DNA of 36,207 nt. It comes from Candidatus Nanosalina sp. J07AB43 (lineage in GTDB: Archaea; Nanohalarchaeota; Nanosalinia; Nanosalinales; Nanosalinaceae). Where the stretch lies: NCBI GenBank assembly GCA_000220375.1, contig GL982572.1:9252-45458 (forward strand). Reading direction: 5' to 3'. The notes below the pieces were generated by a model. The model was not told the DNA's origin. It did no database searches and saw nothing but the letters and a program-made list of their open reading frames with translations. The translations under genes were made by a program, and so were the position numbers. How positions within the stretch are numbered: position 1 is the stretch's first letter; each line of letters starts with the position of its first letter. Positions 1-7,952 of the stretch are shown one piece after another.

Positions 1-414
1 GAGCGGCCTGAGGGTACGGCTTCTGCTTTGGAAAAGATTGAAAACATGGTTAGCTCTACTTTTCTTGTTTTGAACGGTCATGTTTTGAGTGACGTTGATC
101 TTGAGGATATGCTTGAAGTCCACAGAGATGAATCATCTGTGGCTACGATTGCATTGACTACTGTGAACGATCCGTCTAGCTACGGTGTGGCGAAGTTGAA
201 GGGACGTACTATTCTTGGTTTTGAGGAGAAGCCCTCGTCCGGTGAAGAACCTTCTAGACTGATTAACGCCGGGACCTACATCTTGGAGCCTGAGGTATTT
301 GATTACCTTGAAACGGGTAGCTTGGAAGATGTATTTGAGACTCTTTCAGATGTAAGAAAACTATCAGGCTATATCTACGGCGGAGACTGGAAAGACTTCT
401 CAAATCACCGATAA
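1..414 (+). CDS. Sugar-1-phosphate nucleotidyltransferase, C-terminal part (5' end outside window)
   Basis: The frame is open from base 1, so the N-terminal G-x-G-T-R half lies outside the window. The first visible residues (ERPEGTASAL) match the conserved GTA/GTG-xAL segment of the nucleotidyltransferase family. They are followed by FLVLNGHVL, the position of the usual (N/S)GD metal-binding motif but with His in place of Asp, then FEEKP and INAGTYILEPEVFDYL, the typical KP and NAG(I/T)Y sugar-binding segments. The protein stops soon after the catalytic domain and has no left-handed beta-helix tail, unlike the two paralogues at 23217-25613. Family members couple an NTP to a sugar-1-phosphate. 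The sugar cannot be told from sequence. A TTG at 28 is not the true start, because conserved residues precede it. The Asp-to-His change could reduce activity. Confidence 0.85.
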   Translation, partial: ERPEGTASALEKIENMVSSTFLVLNGHVLSDVDLEDMLEVHRDESSVATIALTTVNDPSSYGVAKLKGRTILGFEEKPSSGEEPSRLINAGTYILEPEVFDYLETGSLEDVFETLSDVRKLSGYIYGGDWKDFSNHR

Positions 415-444
415 GAGTTCTCTTCAATCTGATATCATAATCTC

Positions 445-458
445 AGGTCTTGAGACCT
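445..458. repeat. Short inverted repeat upstream of TATA box
   Basis: AGGTCT-TG-AGACCT is a perfect 6-bp inverted repeat with a 2-nt centre, lying about 12 nt upstream of the TATA box of the cupin gene. It could be a regulator site or part of the end of the upstream transcript. No U-tract follows directly, so a terminator is less likely. Confidence 0.4.
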
Positions 459-469
459 CATCTGAAACA

Positions 470-477
470 TATATAAG
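470..477 (+). promoter_or_regulatory. TATA box of cupin/Nudix/epimerase operon
   Basis: TATATAAG is centred about 27 nt upstream of the GTG at 501. That is the spacing expected when an archaeal transcript starts at or next to the start codon (leaderless mRNA). It is the best TATA-like match in the 86-nt gap between the two genes. Confidence 0.65.
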
Positions 478-480
478 AAT

Positions 481-497
481 GTAATACGACGTATTAC
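481..497. promoter_or_regulatory. Candidate operator: perfect 17-bp palindrome
   Basis: GTAATACG-A-CGTATTAC has 8-bp arms with perfect complementarity around one central base. It fills the space between the TATA box (470-477) and the predicted transcription and translation start at 501. A protein bound here would block RNA polymerase, so a repressor operator is the natural reading. The cognate regulator is not identified. No second copy was noticed in the window by eye. Confidence 0.55.
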
Positions 498-500
498 TTT

Positions 501-1265
501 GTGCGTCAGTCAGGTAATGCTCAAGACTATGGCATGTATAAGCCGGAGCTAGTTGATCTCCCGCACAGCACGGGAGACATACAATCTAACAGTGATGGTG
601 TTTCAGTTATAGCTCTTGAGGAAGTGTCGCTTTCGGAGGAGGCGCATCTAAATTACCTTGAGCCGGGCGATTATGCAGTTTTAGACGAACCTAGATATCT
701 TCAAGACGGGCTTGCGGCGATAACCAACGATGAAATGTTCGATGCCGCGCTCGACTATATTCCTGAGGGTAAAAGAAACGATGGAGGATTTCATTTTACT
801 AATGGAAATGAGGCTGAGATTGCCGAAGCCAAATATTCAGATGTGGAGCTTAAGACAAGGTTTCCGGATGAGCTTCGCTCTTATCCTGAGACGATACATA
901 CGCATAATGTACCTGAGTGGTACGTCTGCGTAGGTGAGTTTGAGATGAAGCTAGGAAATGAAGAAATGCCACAGGCTCCAAGCCAAGTGTTTAGCCAGAC
1001 TAAAGAGCAAGGTAAGCAAGTTCCTGAAGAGGATTGGTTTGATTCCTACGAATTTGAAGACGAGGTGTTTAGAGTAGATCCAGGTGTTTATCATGGAATA
1101 ATGAGCAAGGAAGATGATGCTTATGTGGCAATAATTAGAGGAGATCCCACAGGCCAGGAGAACTGGGTTGGAAAATGGGATTTAAATGGAGAACAAGTAT
1201 ATGATCATTTTGAAGAAGAGCCAAATCTAAGTAAACTCAATCATATTGAAGAGCTAGAAAGATGA
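501..1265 (+). CDS. Cupin-fold protein, possible sugar isomerase
   Basis: This 254-aa acidic protein has a recognisable cupin core in its second half. Motif 1 reads HTHNVPEWYVCVG (HxHxxxE) and motif 2 reads PGVYH, so the metal ligands His, His, Glu and His are all present. Cupin sugar isomerases and epimerases use this metal site. The residues fit that general group, but I cannot assign a substrate. The first 120 residues are poorly recognisable. The GTG start at 501 is supported by a TATA box 27 nt upstream. The gene overlaps the Nudix gene by ATGA (1262-1265) and therefore heads an operon with Nudix and epimerase. The palindrome at 481-497 suggests repressor control. Confidence 0.75.
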   Translation: MRQSGNAQDYGMYKPELVDLPHSTGDIQSNSDGVSVIALEEVSLSEEAHLNYLEPGDYAVLDEPRYLQDGLAAITNDEMFDAALDYIPEGKRNDGGFHFTNGNEAEIAEAKYSDVELKTRFPDELRSYPETIHTHNVPEWYVCVGEFEMKLGNEEMPQAPSQVFSQTKEQGKQVPEEDWFDSYEFEDEVFRVDPGVYHGIMSKEDDAYVAIIRGDPTGQENWVGKWDLNGEQVYDHFEEEPNLSKLNHIEELER

Positions 1266-1807
1266 AATGCATAGAATGTAATGACAGTGATATCGAATCG
1301 ATGAATGAAGATGGAGTTGAGCTTTACAAATGCTCAAACAACCACGTTAACAGGAGAATGATCAAAAATCAGGGACTAGAATACTATGAGCAGGAAGGTG
1401 AAACCGTACATAGGAGCGTAGGAATTATAGTTACGTGTAAAAATGAAGTATTGCTGTTGGATAGGAGAAAATATCCAACAAAACATAGCATTCCAGCAGG
1501 CCACCTAGAAGAAGGTGAAGATCCGAGTAAAGCAGCTATAAGAGAGCTTGAGGAAGAGACAGGTATAGATTCTTTCTCTGATGATATATCGAAGGTTTTC
1601 AGAGGTAAAATAAAAGACGCATGTAGAAGAGGGTCAGACTTTCATGATTGGAGCCTATACAAACTGAGAGTTGATGAGAAGCCTGATTTAAGCTCAAATG
1701 ATGAGGCGAAAGGCTTGGTATGGAAACGAGAATCTCAATTGGAAGATATAGATTTAACTGTTCCAACTAAAAAATTTATTTTAGAGGAAGAATATGGGAT
1801 TAAATGA
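1262..1807 (+). CDS. Nudix hydrolase with N-terminal zinc ribbon-like segment
   Basis: The 181-aa protein begins with CIEC and a later Cys/His pair (C24, H28), resembling a small zinc ribbon. A complete Nudix box follows at residues 80-102, running from GHLEEGE to RELEEETGI and matching GX5EX7REUXEEXGU. Nudix enzymes hydrolyse nucleoside diphosphates linked to another group, using Mg2+ bound by the REUXEE glutamates. The flanking cupin and epimerase suggest a nucleotide-sugar or related substrate, but this is inference. Translation is probably coupled to the upstream cupin by the ATGA overlap. A second Zn-ribbon Nudix protein lies at 32056-32607. Confidence 0.85.
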   Translation: MKCIECNDSDIESMNEDGVELYKCSNNHVNRRMIKNQGLEYYEQEGETVHRSVGIIVTCKNEVLLLDRRKYPTKHSIPAGHLEEGEDPSKAAIRELEEETGIDSFSDDISKVFRGKIKDACRRGSDFHDWSLYKLRVDEKPDLSSNDEAKGLVWKRESQLEDIDLTVPTKKFILEEEYGIK

Positions 1808-2747
1808 TATGAATAGGGCACTAGTTACAGGAGGAGCGGGTTTTATCGGCTCGAATATTGTCGAAGGGCTTGTTGAGAGAGATGTCGAAGTAGTTGTACT
1901 TGACGATCTGTATCTTGGAACTGAAAATAATCTTGAGTCTGTAAGTGATGAGGTTGAGTTTATTCAGGGCTCGGTTCTGGACGAGGAGAAGGTTGATGAG
2001 GCTGTTCAGGGTGTTGATGTTATTTTTCATCAGGCTGCCAGAAGCTCTTCTCCTATGCATAAGGAGGATCCTGCTGGCTGTGAAAGGGTCAACGTTGAAG
2101 GTTTTGTGAATGTTGCGGAGGCTGCTATTGAGGAAGAGGTTGATAAGATTGTATACGCCTCAACCAGCTCTATGTATGGCAGTGTTTCACCACCTCATAA
2201 AGAGGATATGGATTTGAAGCCTCAGAACCGTTATACTGCCTCAAAGATGTCACGTGAAATGTATGCCCAGTGTTACTCATACAAAGGCGAGATTGAGACT
2301 ACAGGACTGAGGTACTTCTCCGTATTTGGTCCTCATGAGAAAGGTAAGGGAAAGTACGCTAACGTAGTCACCCAGTTCCTTTGGAAGATGATGGAGGGTG
2401 AGCAACCTGTTATATGGGGTGATGGAACGCAGGAGAGAGACTTTGTATACGTTAAAGACGTGGTTAGGGCAAATATGAAAGCTGCTGAGACCCGTGAAGA
2501 GTTGGATGGCGAAGTCATTAACATCGGACGTAGTGATCCTGTGACATTCAACCAAGTTGTTGAGAACCTTAACTCTGCTCTTGACAAGGATATTGATCCT
2601 GAAAAGATCGAGAACCCTAGGGATAAGTACGTAGAGAAGCATAGAGCTGATATCTCGAAGGCAGAGAGCCTTCTGGACTGGAGCCCGCAGTATAGCTTTG
2701 AAGAGGGGCTTCAGAAAACCGTGGATTATTACAGGGAACATCCATAA
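1794..2747 (+). CDS. NAD-dependent epimerase/dehydratase (UDP-glucose 4-epimerase-like)
   Basis: This is a 317-aa extended short-chain dehydrogenase. The Rossmann dinucleotide motif TGGAGFIGSN occupies residues 12-21, a catalytic Ser region STSSMYG lies near 124-129, and YTASK supplies the Tyr147-x3-Lys151 catalytic pair. DFVYVKDVV is the usual C-terminal substrate-side signature. Such enzymes interconvert or dehydrate nucleotide sugars. GalE-type 4-epimerase is the most likely activity, but dehydratase or other epimerase roles are possible. Start 1794 overlaps the Nudix gene by 14 nt and has GAGG at 1784-1787. An alternative Met at 1809 has no such motif. It is probably the third gene of the cupin-Nudix-epimerase operon. 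Confidence 0.88.
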   Translation: MGLNDMNRALVTGGAGFIGSNIVEGLVERDVEVVVLDDLYLGTENNLESVSDEVEFIQGSVLDEEKVDEAVQGVDVIFHQAARSSSPMHKEDPAGCERVNVEGFVNVAEAAIEEEVDKIVYASTSSMYGSVSPPHKEDMDLKPQNRYTASKMSREMYAQCYSYKGEIETTGLRYFSVFGPHEKGKGKYANVVTQFLWKMMEGEQPVIWGDGTQERDFVYVKDVVRANMKAAETREELDGEVINIGRSDPVTFNQVVENLNSALDKDIDPEKIENPRDKYVEKHRADISKAESLLDWSPQYSFEEGLQKTVDYYREHP

Positions 2748-2774
2748 TAAAATTTACATACAGTAACTTCTGTT

Positions 2775-3161
2775 ATGGGAAAGATTGAGAAGCCGTGGGG
2801 ATATGAAGAACAGGTTTTAATGACTCAGGTTGACGTGGGGGACCAAGTTGGAATGCTTGGAATACGAAGACTTGTATTAAACGCCGATGAAATGACATCC
2901 TACAGTCATCATCAGAGTCAGGCAGATATTATCTATCTAGAAAAAGGCAATATTGTATTAAGGCATGAAGAGGATATGAAGGAGCTTGAGCAGGGTAATG
3001 CAAAGGTTGTAAGATCTGAGGAAAACCATCAGCTCCAGAATATTGATGACCAAGTCGCCGAAGTACTTGAGATCTCCTTCCCCTATAAGCCCGGAGATAT
3101 TACGCGTGTAGAAGACCCTTACTCAGAGGAGAGAGACGACGAAGAGGAATCAAGTGAATAA
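2775..3161 (+). CDS. PMI-like cupin (mannose-6-phosphate isomerase type II family)
   Basis: The 128-aa protein opens with KPWGYEEQV, a hallmark of the cupin domain of bacterial and archaeal type II phosphomannose isomerases. The metal-site region SHHQSQADIIYLEKG resembles the HxH...E motif, but the order is HHxxxxD rather than canonical HxHxxxE. A later His (NHQL) could supply the last ligand. The final 20 residues are very acidic. An A/T-rich box (ATAATAAAATTT, 2744-2755) lies about 25 nt upstream and indicates a separate promoter. Its neighbours are sugar genes. Isomerisation of mannose-6-P and fructose-6-P is possible but unproven. It is convergent with the glycosylation operon. Confidence 0.75.
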   Translation: MGKIEKPWGYEEQVLMTQVDVGDQVGMLGIRRLVLNADEMTSYSHHQSQADIIYLEKGNIVLRHEEDMKELEQGNAKVVRSEENHQLQNIDDQVAEVLEISFPYKPGDITRVEDPYSEERDDEEESSE

Positions 3162-3169
3162 ACAGGCAC

Positions 3170-4123
3170 CTATCTGAATCCCTGTATACTTACTCCTTCG
3201 TAGTTTATTACCATCAGCCCAACTATACCCATAAATGCTACCCCGAAACTTCTTTGAAGAAGTACCAGTGCTCCTCCGACCGCAGGGTCATAACCTAAAG
3301 CAGTCATCAAGGCTGTACCTGAAAGTTCTGCTGCTCCTGCGCCGCTGGGAGTTATCGGCATACTGGATACCAAGCTCATTACACAGGTTAACAAAGCCGC
3401 TGACCAGAACCCAAAAGATATACCGATTGAAGCTGCGAGAACATATAGGGATAAAATATCAAATATCCACCTTATAAAGGTCAATAGAACCGTTTCTGCA
3501 TAATACCTGCTATCTAGCCGATTAAATCCTTCAATCGCATCTAAAAATATTTTCTTATATTTCAGAAATTTGATTTCCGGAAGCAGCTTTACAATCTCTC
3601 TCAGTTTTGAGGACTTCGAACGCACCAAGTAAAAACCTGTTACAACGGCCATAGCCGGTAATAAAAGCAGATTATCAATGCCTAAACTGCCTGAGAATAT
3701 AAACAGGGCAGGAACTGTTGAGAAGACAGTTAGCACTGCTATATCAGAAAGCCTTTCTACAGCCACTAGCCCTAAGACATCTCCATGACTCTCTACATGC
3801 ACATATCTTTCCATAATCTTCGATCTCACGATGTCACCGGAGTTGAACGGCAAAATCTTATTTAATCCATATGAAATGGAAATAATTTTTAAACAATCCC
3901 TAAATCCTACGTCATAGTTCACCGAGCAAAGTCTTTTCCAACGAAATGCCGTTAACGGATACACGCTCGAGAACAGAATTAATCCGATTAGATATATCAC
4001 AATGTTAGTCTTTTGAATCTGAGACAAGAGTTTTGAAACATCCAGTATATAGAAAAACAATCCAAACAGAATCAAAGTCAACAGAATACCTCTCACTTTG
4101 CTGTACTGTAGATCTGGTCTCAC
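3170..4123 (-). CDS. Flippase-like membrane protein (UPF0104/LPG synthase TM family)
   Basis: A 317-aa polytopic membrane protein with about eight hydrophobic helices. The C-terminal MPITPSGAGAAELSG segment matches the typical P-x-x-P-x-G-x-G-x-x-E signature of the lysylphosphatidylglycerol-synthase TM / UPF0104 family. The start is a GTG only 3 nt after the GT2 stop, at the 3' end of the operon. In Haloferax AglD a GT2 domain is followed by membrane segments, so this adjacent pair may be a split form of that arrangement. A role in handling or translocating dolichol-linked sugars is inferred from context. Direct evidence for flippase activity in this family is limited. Confidence 0.8.
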   Translation of the reverse strand: MRPDLQYSKVRGILLTLILFGLFFYILDVSKLLSQIQKTNIVIYLIGLILFSSVYPLTAFRWKRLCSVNYDVGFRDCLKIISISYGLNKILPFNSGDIVRSKIMERYVHVESHGDVLGLVAVERLSDIAVLTVFSTVPALFIFSGSLGIDNLLLLPAMAVVTGFYLVRSKSSKLREIVKLLPEIKFLKYKKIFLDAIEGFNRLDSRYYAETVLLTFIRWIFDILSLYVLAASIGISFGFWSAALLTCVMSLVSSMPITPSGAGAAELSGTALMTALGYDPAVGGALVLLQRSFGVAFMGIVGLMVINYEGVSIQGFR

Positions 4124-4126
4124 TGT

Positions 4127-5014
4127 TCACCCCTGGCTCAGCCTTTTTTCGTTTCTTCTGACTTGGTCAGATATCATGCCAAATATCAACATCTGAAGAC
4201 CTATTATAATCAGTACAGAGGCTATTAGGCTGGGTGCTAGGTCTACTATTTTTCCATTTGATAGGTAACCTGAGATGGCCAGATAGCTTGGATACATCGC
4301 TAGAACGAAGAAGATTGATGAAGCCGCCGTGAAAAATTTTAGAGGGTTAATATCTCTTACACCCCAGATGATCGTCGACATTATCCTCCAGCCGTCTGAC
4401 ACAGGGTTTAGCTTGCTTTCCCCTTTTCTTTGGCTGTAATCAATATTGACTTCTTCTATAGGCACCTTGTTCTCAACTGCTGACAAGGTCATTTCGGTTT
4501 CAATTCCAAACCCTGGTGCTGTCAATTTTGTATGTCTCAGTGAAAAATCTGTAAATGCTCTATATCCTGACAGCATATCATATACTTCAGCATCAGTAGA
4601 TATTCTTACGGCCAGGTTAAACAGATAGTTCCCAGCCAAGTTGAGTTTAGGTATCGCGTCTTTAGAACGATTATATCTTTTACCTATGACATGTTCAGCC
4701 TTCTCATCGATCAAAGGATCAACTACTTTTCCCATTTCTTTTGGATTATAAGTGCCATCTGCGTCTATCATAACATATATCTCAGAATTTACTTCATTGA
4801 GGCCCTGCTCTACACCGTTGCCTTTTCCGCCCTTCAGCCTCTGCTCAATAAGTTCTGCCCTAGAACCTTCTACAATTTCCTGTGTCCCATCTGTAGATCC
4901 TCCGTCCACAACATAGAGTTCTACATCGTGGCCTCTGTATTCTCTGGGAAAATCTTCAATCACATGTTCAATTCCCTTGCACTCATTTAGAGTCGGTATA
5001 ATAACTGATATCAT
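4127..5014 (-). CDS. GT2 dolichol-phosphate sugar transferase (AglJ/AglD/DPM1-like)
   Basis: The 295-aa protein has a GT-A fold at its N terminus: VIIPTLNE (4-11), VVDGGSTDGT (35-44) and a DxD-type metal site in MIDADGTY (D84, D86). Two hydrophobic helices follow near residues 225-250 and 255-283. GT2 enzymes of this type move a sugar from a nucleotide donor to dolichol phosphate at the cytoplasmic face. The start ATG overlaps the upstream GT-C gene stop as ATGA (5011-5014). It may make the Dol-P-sugar used by the GT-C enzyme at 5011-6810, as in Haloferax AglD/AglS. It could instead build the lipid-linked oligosaccharide, as AglJ does. Confidence 0.85.
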   Translation of the reverse strand: MISVIIPTLNECKGIEHVIEDFPREYRGHDVELYVVDGGSTDGTQEIVEGSRAELIEQRLKGGKGNGVEQGLNEVNSEIYVMIDADGTYNPKEMGKVVDPLIDEKAEHVIGKRYNRSKDAIPKLNLAGNYLFNLAVRISTDAEVYDMLSGYRAFTDFSLRHTKLTAPGFGIETEMTLSAVENKVPIEEVNIDYSQRKGESKLNPVSDGWRIMSTIIWGVRDINPLKFFTAASSIFFVLAMYPSYLAISGYLSNGKIVDLAPSLIASVLIIIGLQMLIFGMISDQVRRNEKRLSQG

Positions 5015-6810
5015 ATAATACTCCTGTTTACTCGATAGATTATTACCTGAGGCTGTGACTGCCTTGTCAAAGGAAGCTGTGTTTCGCCGAATCTTTGAAC
5101 TGGTGACAGGTAGCTTGGCGTGTCCTCAAACCTATTAAACACTTCTTCTGCTGTTGATCTTCCCGACCTGATGTCTCTTATTATGCTGGAGGAGAGCCGG
5201 TAAGGTGGAAGACCCGTGTTCATCCATTCTGGCTGCGTTCTTTCGTATACGTCTATCATAACTATGGAGATGTTTTCATCTCTCAGAAAGTTCTTAAATC
5301 CGGTTTCATTACTTGGAACACGTCCTGCTGATGCAACCGGCATTGTTGGATGGGCCCAGTACCTGACCTGTGGAGACGTTGAGTAAATTCTTACATCATC
5401 TTCAGTGTTTTCTTGAACCCATTCTCCGGCAGGCTCTAAAGCTTGGAAGCCGTGGCTTGAAACCTGTGCTTGACCTGATACATAGTTTAATCCGAGTATA
5501 GGAGAAACTATTAGTATCATTATCATCCATACTTGGGCATATTTGGATAGATCTGTATCTGGTATCCTTTCACATATAAATGAAGATATTCTGAATATGG
5601 AGACTGTTGAAAGTATAATTAATGCAGGAAGTACGTATACGATGTACCTTGGCACCTTTGTAGCGTTTACCGACATTATACCGATTCCTAGTCCTGCTGA
5701 TAGCCATAGAAGCTTTTCTCCATCAGACCTTACAAACAGAGCGACAGATGAAATCAATGCAAGAGGAAACAGCTCGGTCTTTAATGTGAAGGTTCCTAAT
5801 GCTAGCATGCCGGTAAAAATCAGCTTTTTTACCGTCTGATCTGGCGAGGATGTGAATGTATCTACAACGTTGCCGATAACATTAATTACTAGCAATCCAA
5901 ATAGAGGCAACGATAGTAGACCAGGTAATGTAAATAGGAAGTATAGTGGCCCTTGGACGTCAATATTTCCGGAAGAACTAGCAATATTTAACGCCTGCTT
6001 AAATGAACAAAGCGGGAACTGACAGACTCCCATGTTTCTTACCATCCATGGAAGCATTGCAACCAAAAACAGCCCTAATGCTATGTAGTAATTTTTGTCG
6101 GTAAAGACACTGTACAGATCTGATTGCTTGAAGCCCTTATCAGTCATGAAGTAGTCCTTTATTTCTCTGCGCTTCTTGTATACAAAGTAAAAAACTATTA
6201 TAGGGCCTAGTGTATAACCTGGCTGCTTTGAAAGCGCCGTCAAGGCTATTAGAGGTCCCCATGCCCAGATTGCGTATTTTGAGTATTTCTTATCTTCCAG
6301 TCCGTAATAGAAAGCCAGCAATGTGGTTGTGAATAAAGCGGTAAGTGTCGCACCCATTAGGATTCTTTCACTAAGAAACCAGTATGTTCCGTTTACCGAT
6401 GTTAGTGCTGCGGCTGCAAGACCTACATCTCTGTTTTTGACCTCTCTACCTAGCAGATATGTTGATATAACACCCAAAGTACCCATTATAGGGCTTACTA
6501 TTCTCACGGCAGTGTCCGTTCCTATCAGATCTCCAAACACCATGTTTGAGAGCACTAGCATGTAGTTGTAGACAGGCGGCCTCTTCGTCATTGCACCTCC
6601 CTTGTCTGGAAGTGAGTACTCCAGAAGGTGTTTTGGTACTTCTTTCGCAATTCTTCCGTGAATGGATTCGTCAACCCACATTCCCTCGAAGAAAGCGTAT
6701 TTGAACCTTATCGCAGCTGAAAACCCGATGATACCTAACAATAGAAGTGCATACTTGTTATCTAGCTTCTGCTTGAGCTTCTCGCCAGCCTCCTCAATGC
6801 TCAGGTTCAT
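5011..6810 (-). CDS. GT-C glycosyltransferase (ArnT/PMT/AglS-like)
   Basis: A 599-aa polytopic protein. The first external loop contains MWVDESIHGRIAKEV, the acidic D-E motif found at the active site of ArnT/PMT-type GT-C transferases. Some 10-12 hydrophobic segments follow, with a soluble C-terminal domain of about 140 residues. I place the start at ATG 6810, because it forms an ATGA overlap with the upstream gene like the other junctions here. A longer start at 6846 would overlap that gene by 40 nt. Family members transfer a sugar from a polyprenyl-phosphate carrier on the outer side of the membrane. Adding a terminal sugar to the lipid-linked or protein-linked N-glycan is the likely role. 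Confidence 0.82.
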   Translation of the reverse strand: MNLSIEEAGEKLKQKLDNKYALLLLGIIGFSAAIRFKYAFFEGMWVDESIHGRIAKEVPKHLLEYSLPDKGGAMTKRPPVYNYMLVLSNMVFGDLIGTDTAVRIVSPIMGTLGVISTYLLGREVKNRDVGLAAAALTSVNGTYWFLSERILMGATLTALFTTTLLAFYYGLEDKKYSKYAIWAWGPLIALTALSKQPGYTLGPIIVFYFVYKKRREIKDYFMTDKGFKQSDLYSVFTDKNYYIALGLFLVAMLPWMVRNMGVCQFPLCSFKQALNIASSSGNIDVQGPLYFLFTLPGLLSLPLFGLLVINVIGNVVDTFTSSPDQTVKKLIFTGMLALGTFTLKTELFPLALISSVALFVRSDGEKLLWLSAGLGIGIMSVNATKVPRYIVYVLPALIILSTVSIFRISSFICERIPDTDLSKYAQVWMIMILIVSPILGLNYVSGQAQVSSHGFQALEPAGEWVQENTEDDVRIYSTSPQVRYWAHPTMPVASAGRVPSNETGFKNFLRDENISIVMIDVYERTQPEWMNTGLPPYRLSSSIIRDIRSGRSTAEEVFNRFEDTPSYLSPVQRFGETQLPLTRQSQPQVIIYRVNRSII

Positions 6811-7952
6811 AGTACCACAGTAAACAGGAAAAGCCCTGTAACGCAAATAATTGATTCGATAGTTATTAAGCTGACTGTAATCTGTCTCTCAGTCATGTCT
6901 TGTCGCATAAATACGTGGGTAAGTGAGTATATCTTGTCGTGGTGTGATTTCAGTGTTCCGTCTTCCTGTAGTATCCCCCATGATCTGGCGCTGAAGCCGC
7001 TTCTTAGCTTCAGGAAAAACTCGGCTATCCACGGAGCAAATATGAATACTCCGAACTTCTCCATGTTTCCTATAACCATTGATGAGAATAGAGCTGCGCC
7101 ACATAGATATGTTAGAGAGTCTCCAGGCAGGATAGACGCTGGGTGGAAGTTGAAGTACATAAAGGCTGCTAAAGCAGCTGATAGGCTCCAGGCAATGACG
7201 GCTGCCTCAATCTGTCCGTTAAGGTATCCGAATACTCCTAGAGCTATCGAGGCCACTAAACTCATTCCTCCTGAGAGGCCGTTGGTGCCTGCAAGCATGT
7301 TAACAACATTTGATACAAACAGGAGTCCTAGAGGAAGTAGTATAAGAGGGTAGAAAACACCCCAGTTTATCGTGTAGCCTATAATCGGTACCGTCATGGA
7401 CCATGATCCTGCTCCTACAGCGATCAGAGGTAAGGCAGCAGGTAGGACAAACAGCATTTTTGGGATTTGTCCAAGGCCGTTTCTCAGCATTTCATCTTCC
7501 TTTGAATCCTTGTCTTGGGAGAAGTTTCCTGACAGTCTGTCAAGCAGCCTTTGGTGAGGAAGAGATTCTATGTTGGTCTGCCTGTGTAACTCTATATCGA
7601 TTTTTTCATCTCCTACTGAAAGGTGTTCTGTCATCACCGCCTCGAGATCTACGTGTATGTCGTCAAGAAGACCTATCAGGCTGATTATTATTACTGAGCT
7701 GAGAGCTGCCAACAGGATAGTAAGGTTTACAGTTGAGTTGCCAGGTATTGAAGTCAAGGCCATGTAGACTGTTATCGATGATAGGAATCCGAATAGGACT
7801 GTGATACCGCCTGATGAGGCGAGACGTGGCTTGTCCTTTTTTTGTTGGTCTACTGCAAAAATTCCTGAAGCCATCAGGTATTTTTCGGCGTAAGGCGTGG
7901 ATAAAAAAGTGACAAGAAACCCTGCCACCAGCGACGCAGCAAATGCGATCAT
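6807..7952 (-). CDS. GT4 dolichyl-phosphate sugar-1-phosphate transferase (GPT/AglH-like)
   Basis: This 381-aa multipass protein belongs to the polyprenyl-phosphate N-acetylhexosamine-1-phosphate transferase family. Visible signatures are KDKPRLASSGGI near the N terminus, LIGLLDDI (catalytic/metal Asp pair), NVVNMLAGTNGLSGG (nucleotide-binding loop) and FHPASILPGDS (metal/pyrophosphate loop). It would start the N-glycan by moving sugar-1-P from a UDP-sugar to dolichyl phosphate. ATG 7952 overlaps the AglB stop as ATGA, and an upstream in-frame ATG at 7970 is less likely. A charged insertion of about 60 residues directly follows LLDDI, where relatives usually have a short loop. Confidence 0.88.
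   Translation of the reverse strand: MIAFAASLVAGFLVTFLSTPYAEKYLMASGIFAVDQQKKDKPRLASSGGITVLFGFLSSITVYMALTSIPGNSTVNLTILLAALSSVIIISLIGLLDDIHVDLEAVMTEHLSVGDEKIDIELHRQTNIESLPHQRLLDRLSGNFSQDKDSKEDEMLRNGLGQIPKMLFVLPAALPLIAVGAGSWSMTVPIIGYTINWGVFYPLILLPLGLLFVSNVVNMLAGTNGLSGGMSLVASIALGVFGYLNGQIEAAVIAWSLSAALAAFMYFNFHPASILPGDSLTYLCGAALFSSMVIGNMEKFGVFIFAPWIAEFFLKLRSGFSARSWGILQEDGTLKSHHDKIYSLTHVFMRQDMTERQITVSLITIESIICVTGLFLFTVVL

Noticed and set aside
2277-2741. 154-aa minus-strand ORF opposite the epimerase
   Set aside because: The opposite strand encodes a clear SDR epimerase, and the ORF itself has no family features.
6811-6846. Longer start for the GT-C gene
   Set aside because: It would overlap the upstream gene by 40 nt, while ATG 6810 gives the ATGA junction used throughout the operon.
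6895-7353. 152-aa plus-strand ORF opposite the GT4 transferase
   Set aside because: It is a shadow of a well-supported membrane enzyme gene with unconvincing composition.
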